In this document: positions 1 to 7,691 of the stretch, in pieces
Position numbering within the stretch: the stretch's first letter is position 1
Layout of the letters: every line of letters begins with the position of its first letter
Assembly (NCBI GenBank): GCA_003599475.1
Contig: QZKK01000119.1
Location: forward strand, 1 to 14,386
Length of the DNA stretch: 14,386 nt
DNA from: Desulfobacteraceae bacterium
GTDB taxonomy: Bacteria; Desulfobacterota; Desulfobacteria; Desulfobacterales; SURF-15
Direction of reading: 5' to 3'
Notes under the pieces: generated by a model
Told to the model about the DNA's origin: nothing
Databases searched by the model: none
Seen by the model: only the letters and a program-made list of their open reading frames with translations
Made by a program: the position numbers and the translations under genes

Positions 1-674
1 CGGGTATGGAGCCGGCCTGCAGTATCGATCAGAACGACATCCCTGTTTCGTGCAATGGCGGCATCGACGGCATCGAAGGCAACTGCTGCCGGGTCTGCTT
101 CCCCCTTATGTTTGACTATATCTGCGCCGGAACGCTCGGCCCAGATCGAAAGCTGCTCAACGGCCGCAGCCCGGAAGGTATCTGCCGCTCCGATCAGAAC
201 GCTTTTCTGTTCCGACTTTATCTTTGCCGCAAGCTTCCCGATGGTTGTGGTTTTGCCTACCCCATTGACTCCGACCACCATGACCACATGCGGTTTTGCG
301 GGCATAGTCGCTGCGGGCTTCTCCATCTTGAGGAAAGTCATCAATTCCTCTTTGAGCATCGCCTTCAACTGATCCGGGCTCGAAATCCGGCCTGCATTTT
401 TTGAAACGCGATCCACGAGCTTCATGGAGGTTTCAACGCCGATATCCGATGTAATCAGGAGTTCTTCAAGCGATTCGATGGCATCTCCATCCATCGCCCC
501 CTTGACGGCAAAGAGCTGATCGAGGCCTCCGGACAACGATCGCCGGGTCTTGGAAAGCCCGGCTTTGAGCCGGTTGAAAAAGCCGGACGCCGCCTCCGCT
601 GGCTGCGGCTCGGGATCGGCCGGGTTCTCCTTTTGCTTCACACCCTCTTCTTTTTTGAAAAACTTCCAGATCAT
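1..674 (-). CDS. ftsY: Signal recognition particle receptor FtsY, C-terminal part beyond window edge
   Basis: FtsY is the SRP-receptor GTPase that docks ribosome-SRP complexes at the inner membrane for co-translational insertion of membrane proteins. My translation of the minus strand gives 224 codons, beginning MIWKFFKKEEGVKQKENP and running off the left edge. A short charged N-terminal stretch (about residues 1-25) replaces the long acidic A domain of enterobacterial FtsY. The four-helix N domain follows (about 28-115, including LEELLITSDIGVETSMKLVD). The GTPase domain shows the G1 P-loop GVNGVGKTTTIGKLA with its Lys at about 141, the DTFRAAAVEQL motif, and DTAGRLHT just before the edge. 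The later TKLDG-type motif is outside the window. The ATG at 674 follows a weak TTGGA 7 nt upstream; a TTG four codons earlier is possible. It lies 71 nt after smc in the same direction, a common order, and is probably co-transcribed. Identity is very secure. Confidence 0.96.
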   Translation of the reverse strand, partial: MIWKFFKKEEGVKQKENPADPEPQPAEAASGFFNRLKAGLSKTRRSLSGGLDQLFAVKGAMDGDAIESLEELLITSDIGVETSMKLVDRVSKNAGRISSPDQLKAMLKEELMTFLKMEKPAATMPAKPHVVMVVGVNGVGKTTTIGKLAAKIKSEQKSVLIGAADTFRAAAVEQLSIWAERSGADIVKHKGEADPAAVAFDAVDAAIARNRDVVLIDTAGRLHT

Positions 675-745
675 TTGAATGTCCAATTTTCCAGGTGAAA
701 GGTTCGTACGGGAATTCCCGTTTTAGGGGCTGTATGGGCGGCTGA

Positions 746-3700
746 TTATTCCGATTTCTTCAAGTTGACGGATACGACCTTCGATACCCCCTTTTGCTCC
801 ATCGTGATGCCGAATAGGGTATCGGCAAATTCCATCGTCTTTTTGTTATGAGTGATCATTACGATTTGAGACTTTTCCCCGATGAGCTGCAGAAGGTTGT
901 TGAACCGGTATACGTTTGCATCGTCCAGCGGGGCGTCGATTTCATCGAGCAGACAGAAAGAGGTCGGTTTGATTAAAAATATGGAGAAGATGAAGGCGAT
1001 TGCGGAAAGCGCCTTCTCGCCTCCGGAAAGAAGGCTCATGCGCGTAAGTTTTTTCCCCGGCGGCTGGATCAGGAACTCCACTCCGGTTTCCAACGGATTG
1101 TCCGGTTCGGTCAACGTCAACTGAGCGGTGCCTCCTTCAAATAGACTTGGAAATACCGCCTTCAGCTTCTCGTTGACCTGTTCGAACGTTTCCATGAAGC
1201 GTTCTCGGGTGATCCGGTTGATTTTACGGATCACCTTGTGGAGATCTTCGATCGCTCCGACAAGGTCGTCGTTCTGCCGGGTCAAGAAATCGAACCTTTC
1301 CTTGAGTTGTTCGAACTCTCCGATCGCCCCCAGATTGACGTCACCGATCAGCGAGATTTTCTTTCGCAGATCGGCGATTTCTTCCTCCATCTGTTCAACC
1401 GTCATATCCGTAGATTCCGCAGCCGGCCCCGCTTCCTGTTGCAGGAGCGAAAAAGAAGCTTGGTATCTGTTCTCCATCTGGTCGACGATATTTTCCCGCT
1501 TGAGCTTTATCTGGGATTGCTCCAGTTCCAGCACGCGGATCTTGTCGAGCACCTCCTGTCGGAGGCTCTGTATCTGGTTTAGCTCCGAATCGTTTTCATG
1601 CAACACGGCATCGATGGCTTCATAATCTTTCCGGTTGCCTTCGATCGCCTGTTCCAGGTGTTTCAGCACTTCATAGCGGGCCGACAGCGTCTGTTCGAAC
1701 TCGACTATTTTTTCCTTCAGCAAGGCGCGCTTCTGCTTCTTTTGGTTAATTTCCTCCGCATACTCTTCCAGTCGCTTGAGGCTGTCCTGATGGTAGGATT
1801 TCAATCGATTCCGGTTGGCGCTGCTGTTTTCCAATTTCGCATTGAGTGCAGCCAGCTTCAGTTTGAAATCGACGATGCGCTGAGAGTACTCATCCATCTT
1901 GCCGGAGACGATCCGAATCTGATCCGAAGTCTCCGTCACCCGGGCCTGGGCGGCTTTTACTTCCTTCTCGATTTCGGCGATGGCGCAGTGATATTTTTCG
2001 ATCTCCCCTTCCAGGTCGCTGGCTTCACCCGACAACTGGTGTCCTTCAAGCCTGGCGATATCCAGGTGACGGCGGGCAAACTTCAGGTCTTCGGAAACCT
2101 TGTAGAGTTCTTTTTCCGCAGCGGTTTCATCCAGAACCGCATCTTGCTTCTGCTCGAGCATCTTTTGAAGATCGATCTCTGCAGATTTGGCTTCGGCTTC
2201 AAGACCCGTCTGTACTTTGCGGGCTGCCTCCAGATCCTTGTCCAGAAGCTCCATGCGGGCTTTCAGCTCCTTGAGCTCCTGTTTCTTTGCCAGGATGCCC
2301 GATCCGTCTTGAGCCGTGCCTCCTATCAGGATCCCCTGCGTGCCCACCATGTCGCCGTCTTTGGTCACAACGGTCTGTCGAACCCCATTCCGATTCCAGA
2401 TCTGGAGGGCCTCCTCCAGATTCTCGGCAACCCGCACATGACCCAGCAGCGTGTCTGCGATTTTTTCAAATCCAGGCTTCACGGCGACGTGGTTCAGCAG
2501 CCTGTTCGAAGGATCTCCCTTTTCCGGTTCCGGTGTCTTCAGGGAGGAAAGCGGGATGAAACCGCCGCGGCCGGAGGACGTCGACTGCAGGTACCGGATG
2601 GAGCGGACTCCTACATCCTGATCCGAAACCAGAATATACTGCAGGGCGTCTCCCAATACCGCTTCGGCAGCCGGTGCAAAGGAGGGATCGGGCTCGACGA
2701 TATCGGCCACCAGCCCGATAATCCCTCCGGCCTGCTGCTCCGATCCTTCCGTTCCGGCGCGGTTTTTCATGATCGCTTTTACACCTTCTTTGTACCACTC
2801 ATAGTTATCCTGCATCCTCTTTAAAGTGGAATGGCGCGACCGCAGCTCTTTTCCTTCAAGCTCCATTTTCTGGACCTGCCGGATACGGGTCGAAAGCGAT
2901 TCATTTTTTTCCCTGAGCGCTTTCTGCAACATTTCGATCCGAGCTTTCAGCCCTTCGATTTTTTCCCTGGCGGACTTAAGCGATTCATTCGCTTCCGCTT
3001 CAGACGCTTCAAGCGACTGGACCCGCTTGACGGCTTGGGCTTCTTCTTCTCTAATCCTTTTGAGCCGGCGCTGCAGGTTCTCCTTGTTTACCGATGCGTT
3101 CTGATAGGTGTTTTTATATTTTGCTTCTTCGGCCACACACTTCATCAGATGATTTTTTGCGGCCTCGACCGCCTCATTGAGTACGGAAAGCCGGCTGGAT
3201 ATTTCCGCGGAGGCGGATTTTTCATTCTGCAGATCCAATCGGACCCGGTCCAACTCCTGCCGTGCCGAAAGGGTCTCGTTTTCAACCTGAACGAGTTCGG
3301 ATGCGATGCCACCGGTTTTTTCTTCTAGCTGGTTTCGAACGGTTCCGATCCGATCGACTTCTCCTGCCAGGTTCTCGATATCCACCCGCAAATGAGTCAG
3401 GTCGTTTTCCGTCCGGTCGATGGCGCGCTGCAGTTCGAATTGGCGAGACTTCTGCTGGGCGATTTCCTCGTCCTTGCGGGTTCGCTTCAGTTTGATCTCT
3501 TCGACGGCGGCATCCAGGCGTTTCAGTCTGGCCGACTGCTGAAGATCGGCGTCCCTCAGGGTTTTGATCAGTCGATCCGACTCCTCGATCTGCAGCGTAT
3601 AGGCGGCATGCTGATAGAGGGCGAGGCGGACGTCGTACCGTTTGATCTTCTCCTGGTACTTCTTGTATCGCTCGGCTTTTTTGACCTGGCGCTTGAGCCC

Positions 3701-4318
3701 GTCCATCTGCCGCTTGACTTCGACCAGGATGTCCTGCACGCGCAGCAGGTTCTGGTTGGTGGCCTCGACTTTTCTCAGCGCCTCGTTTTTTCGGTTCTTG
3801 TACCGGATGATCCCAGCGGCCTCTTCGATAAATACCCTTCGTTCTTCCGGCCCGGCATCGATAATGGCACCGATATTTCCCTGTTGAATGATGGAAAAGG
3901 ACCTGGCGCCGAGGCCGCTGCCGAGAAACACGTTGTGAATGTCTTTCAAGCGGCAAGGCTGCTTGTTGAGGAGATAGGAGGATTCACCGGATCGATAGAG
4001 CCGGCGGGTCAGCATGATTTCGCTGAAATCCTTCAGCTCCTGCGGCGCCGAACCGTTGTCGTTCATCAGCGTCAGCGTCACTTCGGCCATATTCATCTGA
4101 AGGCGCCCATTGGTACCGGCAAAGATGACATCCTCCATCGATTTTCCGCGGAGCTGCTTGACGCTCTGCTCCCCCATCACCCAGCGGAGGGCGTCGATGA
4201 CATTGCTTTTGCCGCACCCGTTGGGGCCGACCACGGCAGAAATTCCAGGGGGAAATTCGATTGCGGCCTTGTCGACAAAGGATTTGAAACCGACGATTTC
4301 AAGCTTTTTCAGTTTCAT
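746..4318 (-). CDS. smc: Chromosome segregation ATPase SMC
   Basis: This is a full-length bacterial SMC of 1190 residues, the usual family length. It is the core of the condensin-like complex (with ScpA/ScpB) that organises and helps segregate the nucleoid. The N-terminal head has the canonical start MKLKKLEIVGFKSF and Walker A GPNGCGKSN (31-39). A long charged coiled coil runs to about 525. The hinge spans about 525-675 and contains GIIGLVADIV and GTQGILIGGTA. A second coiled coil returns to the C-terminal head, with the ABC signature LLSGGEKALSA (about 1097-1105) and Walker B/D-loop CLLDEIDAPLDDAN (about 1125). An in-frame extension of 37 codons (to 4429) exists, but it precedes the conserved start and would overlap the promoter proposed here. 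The chosen ATG has AGGGG about 10 nt upstream. ftsY follows 71 nt downstream. No frameshift or missing motif was seen. Confidence 0.98.
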   Translation of the reverse strand: MKLKKLEIVGFKSFVDKAAIEFPPGISAVVGPNGCGKSNVIDALRWVMGEQSVKQLRGKSMEDVIFAGTNGRLQMNMAEVTLTLMNDNGSAPQELKDFSEIMLTRRLYRSGESSYLLNKQPCRLKDIHNVFLGSGLGARSFSIIQQGNIGAIIDAGPEERRVFIEEAAGIIRYKNRKNEALRKVEATNQNLLRVQDILVEVKRQMDGLKRQVKKAERYKKYQEKIKRYDVRLALYQHAAYTLQIEESDRLIKTLRDADLQQSARLKRLDAAVEEIKLKRTRKDEEIAQQKSRQFELQRAIDRTENDLTHLRVDIENLAGEVDRIGTVRNQLEEKTGGIASELVQVENETLSARQELDRVRLDLQNEKSASAEISSRLSVLNEAVEAAKNHLMKCVAEEAKYKNTYQNASVNKENLQRRLKRIREEEAQAVKRVQSLEASEAEANESLKSAREKIEGLKARIEMLQKALREKNESLSTRIRQVQKMELEGKELRSRHSTLKRMQDNYEWYKEGVKAIMKNRAGTEGSEQQAGGIIGLVADIVEPDPSFAPAAEAVLGDALQYILVSDQDVGVRSIRYLQSTSSGRGGFIPLSSLKTPEPEKGDPSNRLLNHVAVKPGFEKIADTLLGHVRVAENLEEALQIWNRNGVRQTVVTKDGDMVGTQGILIGGTAQDGSGILAKKQELKELKARMELLDKDLEAARKVQTGLEAEAKSAEIDLQKMLEQKQDAVLDETAAEKELYKVSEDLKFARRHLDIARLEGHQLSGEASDLEGEIEKYHCAIAEIEKEVKAAQARVTETSDQIRIVSGKMDEYSQRIVDFKLKLAALNAKLENSSANRNRLKSYHQDSLKRLEEYAEEINQKKQKRALLKEKIVEFEQTLSARYEVLKHLEQAIEGNRKDYEAIDAVLHENDSELNQIQSLRQEVLDKIRVLELEQSQIKLKRENIVDQMENRYQASFSLLQQEAGPAAESTDMTVEQMEEEIADLRKKISLIGDVNLGAIGEFEQLKERFDFLTRQNDDLVGAIEDLHKVIRKINRITRERFMETFEQVNEKLKAVFPSLFEGGTAQLTLTEPDNPLETGVEFLIQPPGKKLTRMSLLSGGEKALSAIAFIFSIFLIKPTSFCLLDEIDAPLDDANVYRFNNLLQLIGEKSQIVMITHNKKTMEFADTLFGITMEQKGVSKVVSVNLKKSE

Positions 4319-4389
4319 GATGGAACCGCCCCTGTTGTTTAATGGTTGCGAGCATCTTCCTCGGTGGCTGAACGATACAAAAATAGTTA

Positions 4390-4418
4390 TCCATACCAGG
4401 AGAGGTGCAGATTGTAAA
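4390..4418 (-). promoter_or_regulatory. Candidate sigma-70-type promoter for smc-ftsY
   Basis: Read on the minus strand, TTTACA (4418-4413, 5 of 6 matches to the -35 consensus) is followed after 17 nt by TATGGA (4395-4390). TATGGA is preceded by TGG, which gives an extended -10 (TGnTATGGA). Transcription would begin about 65 nt ahead of the smc ATG. The 188-nt gap after the transporter ATPase leaves room for an independent promoter. The -10 hexamer itself matches at only 3 of 6 positions, so this is a plausible call only. Confidence 0.4.
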
Positions 4419-4472
4419 GAAAAAAACACAACCGGGGGGGTATTTTAAAACGAGGAACACAAGATATAGTTG

Positions 4473-4506
4473 TTTGGGATTTGGAGCTTGGGATTTGTGA
4501 TTTCTC

Positions 4507-4507
<1 letters not shown>
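4473..4507. repeat. Heptamer-word array next to the transporter ATPase stop
   Basis: Five consecutive 7-bp units are read on the plus strand without slippage: TTTGGGA (4473), TTTGGAG (4480), CTTGGGA (4487), TTTGTGA (4494) and TTTCTCT (4501). The array runs directly into the stop codon of the ATPase gene (4507-4509). It has no obvious inverted partner within the 188-nt spacer. It shares the 12-mer GATTTGTGATTT (4492-4503) with the minus strand of the repeat at the right edge of the window. Confidence 0.75.
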
Positions 4508-5234
<727 letters not shown>

Positions 5235-5238
<4 letters not shown>

Positions 5239-6245
5239 GAAACCAGAGTCTTTCTTTCAAGATACTGAACGAACATGGAGAGTGCAAACGTCATCACCAG
5301 GTAGAGCGCCGCGCAGGTAAAGAACATTTCAAACGTATTGAGCTGGGTGGTGACTACCTCCCGGGTCGCCTTGAGCAATTCCCGCACCGCGATGAGCCCG
5401 AGCAGCGAAGAATCCTTTATCAGGCTGATGAACTGCCCGGCAAGCGGCGGCAGAATCCGTCGCATCGCCTGGGGCATGATGATGTGCCGCATGGACTGGG
5501 GATAGGTCATTCCGAGGGATCGGGCAGCCTCCATCTGGCCCCGGTGAATGGATTGGATTCCCGCCCGCACGATCTCGGTCACATAGGCCCCCGTGAAACA
5601 AGCCAGAGCGGCGATCCCATACCAGACATTGGAGATTTCCTGGAAGCCGTAAGCGATCAGCAGTTGGTTGATCATGGTGCCGAGAACAAAATACCAGATG
5701 AAAATCTGGACCAGCAGGGGAGAGCCGCGAATCAGCTCGACATAGGTGATCGCAGACCATTTCAGAGCCGGATTGTCGGAAATCCGGGCGATGCCGCCGA
5801 TGACTCCGATGAGGATTCCGAAAATGATCGAAAAGAGGCTGATCTTGAGGGTTACCCAGATACCCTGGACCATGATACCCGGACTCCACTTGCCGTAGAC
5901 GGCCAGTGCGTCGCCTGGATAGATGAAGTCGTTTTCGGCGACACGGATATCGGCAGCCGGAACGGTGTAGGTTTCACTCTCTCCTGCGCCCTTGATCGTA
6001 ATGAGTGCCTGGTCTCCTTTATGCGTGATGCTTCCGACGGTGCCTTCGACCCGGCTCCTGATTTGCACCTGTTCATGGTAGAAGAAGGTCTTGGGAACCT
6101 TGTGCCAGCTCCAGACATAATCGATCCGCATGGTCGCTGCGTAGACCAGGAAAAGGAGGGAGGCGATCAGAATGAAGAAAACACCCATCCATAAGTTATA
6201 TTTTCCTCTGGACCTCCGGCGGCTAAGGGCCGATTGTTTTCTCAT
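5235..6245 (-). CDS. Polar amino-acid ABC transporter permease with N-terminal insert domain
   Basis: This is a 336-residue inner-membrane permease of the HisM/GlnP type. Residues 1-18 are basic and cytoplasmic, and TM1 spans about 19-39. Residues about 58-119 form a non-hydrophobic, glycine- and valine-rich stretch (for example [12 protein letters not shown] and [14 protein letters not shown]) that looks beta-rich. The conserved permease core follows from about 123: [36 protein letters not shown], and the EAA loop [20 protein letters not shown] that docks with the ATPase. Usual family members are about 215-250 residues, so the N-terminal part is extra. ATG 6245 is preferred because AGAGG lies 5 nt upstream; the TTG one codon earlier would sit too close. 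The gene overlaps the ATPase by 4 nt. A 103-nt spacer with a large inverted repeat separates it from the binding-protein gene. Confidence 0.94.
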
Positions 6246-6259
6246 CAACGCCTCTTCAT

Positions 6260-6346
6260 CAGGGGTTAGGGATTAGGGATGTAGGGATTAGAGATGTAGG
6301 GAAGAAGAGGGTCTCTAACCCCTAACCCCTAATCCCTATATCCCTG
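6260..6346. repeat. Inverted heptamer-word repeat between binding protein and permease genes
   Basis: The left arm (6260-6294) reads TTAGGGA, TTAGGGA, TGTAGGGA, TTAGAGA. The right arm (6312-6346) reads the complementary words TAACCCC, TAACCCC, TAATCCC, TATATCCC. The 35-nt arms align as an imperfect inverted repeat with a few mismatches and one single-base gap on each side, around a 17-nt loop. The right arm ends 2 nt before the binding-protein stop codon. In the operon transcript this would be a long stem-loop, of a kind known in other binding-protein operons to protect the upstream message or reduce downstream expression. That role is inferred here. Confidence 0.8.
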
Positions 6347-6348
6347 CA

Positions 6349-7179
6349 TCACTGGGTCTCTTTGATCCAGTCCGTACTCTTGATCCACTTGTTGTAGATA
6401 TTTTCGTAGCGCCCGTCATTTTTGATCTGGCGCAGAAAGTTGTTCAGCCAGTTGAGAAAATCCGGATCTCCCTTCCGAACCGCCCATGCCAGCGGTTCGA
6501 AGGTAAAAGGCTCGTCGAGGAAAATAAGTTTGCCGGTTCCCTGCTGGGCCATGAATACGGCGCAGAAGGGCAGATCGTAGATGGACGCATCGGCTTTGCC
6601 GGTCAGCACTTCAAGGGCGGCTTCGGTTTCCACCTCAAATGACTTGTAGGTGGCCTTGGGGAGCATCCTCTTAATGGCTTGCTCGCCGGTGGTTCCGAGC
6701 TTTGAAGTGACGACGTATTTGGGATCGTTCAGGTCTTTGTAGGATTTAACCTTTCCCTCATGCTTCTTGTTGAGCAGAATGGTTTGACCGACGATGATAT
6801 AGGGGTCGGCAAAATTGATTTTAAGATTTCTTTCCTGGGTGATGGTCATGCCGCTCATGATGATGTCGAATTTCTTGGTCATCAGTGCCGGCATGATTCC
6901 GTCCCAGGCGGTATTGACCGGGACAAATTTTACTCCCATGGCCTTGGCCATCTCCTTTGCGACATCGATGTCGAAGCCGATGAACTGCCCCTTCTTGTCG
7001 GCCATTTCAAAGGGGAGATAGCCGGCTTCAAAGCCGACCCTCAACTCGCCCCTCTTGACGATTTCTTCAATCGTCGATTTTTTGGCTAATTCGATGTCGT
7101 CTGCAGATACGGCTGTCGTGAAGGTAAAAAACATCAGAACGGAAAGCATCCATACTCCAGTCCAAAACCGCTTTTTCAT
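6349..7179 (-). CDS. Periplasmic amino-acid-binding protein of ABC transporter
   Basis: This 276-residue family 3 solute-binding protein captures the substrate in the periplasm and delivers it to the permease. A Sec signal peptide is clear: basic MKKR, a hydrophobic core, and predicted cleavage after AVSA at residue 26. There is no lipobox cysteine, so the protein should be soluble. The mature chain shows family signatures: ELRVGFEAGYLPFEM, FIGFDIDVAKEMAKAMGVKF, TAWDGIMPALMTKKFDIIMS and TITQERNLKINFADPY (the Arg normally grips the substrate carboxylate), then KLGTTGEQ and a C-terminal IYNKWI. The SD is a perfect AGGAGG 5 nt before the ATG. It lies 67 nt after the small zinc-ribbon gene. Substrate is unknown; a polar amino acid is likely. 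Confidence 0.95.
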   Translation of the reverse strand: MKKRFWTGVWMLSVLMFFTFTTAVSADDIELAKKSTIEEIVKRGELRVGFEAGYLPFEMADKKGQFIGFDIDVAKEMAKAMGVKFVPVNTAWDGIMPALMTKKFDIIMSGMTITQERNLKINFADPYIIVGQTILLNKKHEGKVKSYKDLNDPKYVVTSKLGTTGEQAIKRMLPKATYKSFEVETEAALEVLTGKADASIYDLPFCAVFMAQQGTGKLIFLDEPFTFEPLAWAVRKGDPDFLNWLNNFLRQIKNDGRYENIYNKWIKSTDWIKETQ

Positions 7180-7246
7180 TCAAACCTCCTGTTGTTTTTG
7201 GTTGAACGATCTCCAGACGGCAGGGCCGGCTGAATATCGCTCGAGG

Positions 7247-7387
7247 TTAATAAGATTTACCCTCATCGAGAAGCTCCCGGATGATCATCTGGAGCTTACA
7301 GTCCGGACACTTCGGGATGTTTTCCTTGGGGAGGTAAACGATTTGGGTTCGCCGGCATTTTGGACAAACGACTTCGATTGCTTCCAT
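7247..7387 (-). CDS. Small zinc-ribbon protein, 46 residues, function unknown
   Basis: Translation of the minus strand gives MEAIEVVCPKCRRTQIVY, then LPKENIPKCPDCKLQM, and ends IIRELLDEGKSY with a TAA stop. Two CPxC knuckles (C8/C11 and C27/C30) spaced by 15 residues form a classic single zinc ribbon, resembling the N-terminal MJ0042-type zinc-finger motif. A short charged helix follows. The start is chosen at the second of two in-frame ATGs because GGGAG lies 5 nt upstream of it; the first ATG would add four residues (MGDK). It precedes the amino-acid transporter genes by 67 nt in the same direction and could be their first cistron. Possible roles include RNA or protein binding or transcriptional control, but none can be assigned. 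The intact knuckles, good SD and sensible spacing argue for a real gene. Confidence 0.75.
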   Translation of the reverse strand: MEAIEVVCPKCRRTQIVYLPKENIPKCPDCKLQMIIRELLDEGKSY

Positions 7388-7400
7388 TTTGTCTCCCATG

Positions 7401-7433
7401 CGAGGCACCCCCCAGAGTTCGACTCACTCCTCG
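7401..7433 (-). promoter_or_regulatory. 5'-leader stem-loop ahead of the zinc-ribbon gene
   Basis: On the minus strand an outer CGAGG/CCTCG pair (7433-7429 with 7405-7401) encloses an inner GAGT-CGA-ACTC hairpin (7425-7415). The structure ends just upstream of the GGGAG ribosome-binding site of the small zinc-ribbon gene. It could modulate translation, but the stems are short and this could be chance. Confidence 0.3.
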
Positions 7434-7458
7434 AAAACACCCGAGCGTAATTGAAATC

Positions 7459-7488
7459 ATCATTACTGTATCGTACCCGATAGGTCAA
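7459..7488 (-). promoter_or_regulatory. Candidate promoter for zinc-ribbon/transporter operon
   Basis: On the minus strand TTGACC (7488-7483, 5 of 6 matches to the -35 consensus) is followed after 18 nt by AATGAT (7464-7459, 4 of 6 matches to the -10 consensus). The predicted start near 7452 would give a leader of about 65 nt containing the stem-loop at 7401-7433. This is a motif match only. Confidence 0.35.
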
Positions 7489-7655
7489 GCAAAATGGAAT
7501 TCATTTCAGGCTGACCGCTCAGCTCTCATTTTCGCTTTTCCCATGGAAATTGACCATTGAAAATTCTGCATCGGGGGTTTTCCTTCTTGTGGATTGGAGG
7601 CCTTGTTGCGAAACGATTCCATTTCGGGCTTCATCGGGGGTTCATCGGAATCGAC

Positions 7656-7685
7656 TTGACACGGCGAACCCCGGATAGGTAATAT
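7656..7685 (+). promoter_or_regulatory. Candidate promoter for the cyclase-phosphofructokinase operon
   Basis: A perfect -35 TTGACA (7656-7661) is followed after 18 nt by TAATAT (7680-7685, 4 of 6 matches to the -10 consensus). The start point expected from this spacing falls at or near the ATG at 7692, so the transcript could be leaderless or nearly so. The -10 sits inside the hairpin sequence at 7672-7688. Confidence 0.45.
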
Positions 7686-7688
7686 CCG
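7672..7688 (+). promoter_or_regulatory. Perfect 6-bp hairpin directly before the cyclase start
   Basis: CGGATA (7672-7677) and TATCCG (7683-7688) pair perfectly around a 5-nt loop GGTAA, ending 3 nt before the ATG at 7692. The only SD-like bases (AGG) lie at the stem/loop junction. As DNA it is a short palindrome covering the proposed -10, so it may be an operator; as RNA it could mask the initiation site. Which applies depends on the real transcription start. Confidence 0.4.
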
Positions 7689-7691
7689 CTT

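Larger units (their letters stand above)
7388..7691. other. Divergent intergenic region
   Basis: This 304-bp gap separates the zinc-ribbon/transporter operon (leftward) from the cyclase operon (rightward). It contains a candidate promoter and a 5'-leader hairpin for the leftward operon, and a candidate promoter and a hairpin touching the rightward start codon. The 11-mer CATCGGGGGTT occurs twice (7569-7579 and 7632-7642). I found no further open reading frame with a convincing ribosome site and no RNA gene. Confidence 0.6.

Noticed and set aside
708..721. 14-bp perfect palindrome ACGGGAATTCCCGT between smc and ftsY
   Set aside because: As a hairpin it has only a 5-bp stem with an AATT loop and no T tract on the transcribed strand. 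Too weak to call a terminator or operator from one copy.
1598..2824. A 408-codon open frame on the plus strand inside smc, and similar ones at 3392-4342 and 1238-1582
   Set aside because: They lie wholly antisense to a full-length SMC gene with all its motifs. Their translations show no recognisable domain and arise from codon bias in the real gene.
4319..4429. 37-codon N-terminal extension of smc
   Set aside because: It precedes the canonical MKLKKLEIVGFKSF start, has no family similarity, and overlaps the candidate promoter.
4420..4440. A7 and G7 homopolymer runs upstream of smc, possible phase-variable spacer
   Set aside because: They lie upstream of the proposed -35 and not between -35 and -10. 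Phase variation of smc would be biologically odd, and length variation cannot be judged from one sequence.
6262..6330. Telomere-like TTAGGG/CCCTAA words
   Set aside because: Only a few degenerate copies arranged as an inverted repeat between two genes of one operon. This is one member of the heptamer-array family, not a chromosome end.
7285..7488. 67-codon minus-strand frame overlapping the zinc-ribbon gene
   Set aside because: It is in another frame with a low-complexity, Ser/Arg-rich translation. The overlapping zinc-ribbon frame has two CPxC knuckles and a proper ribosome site.
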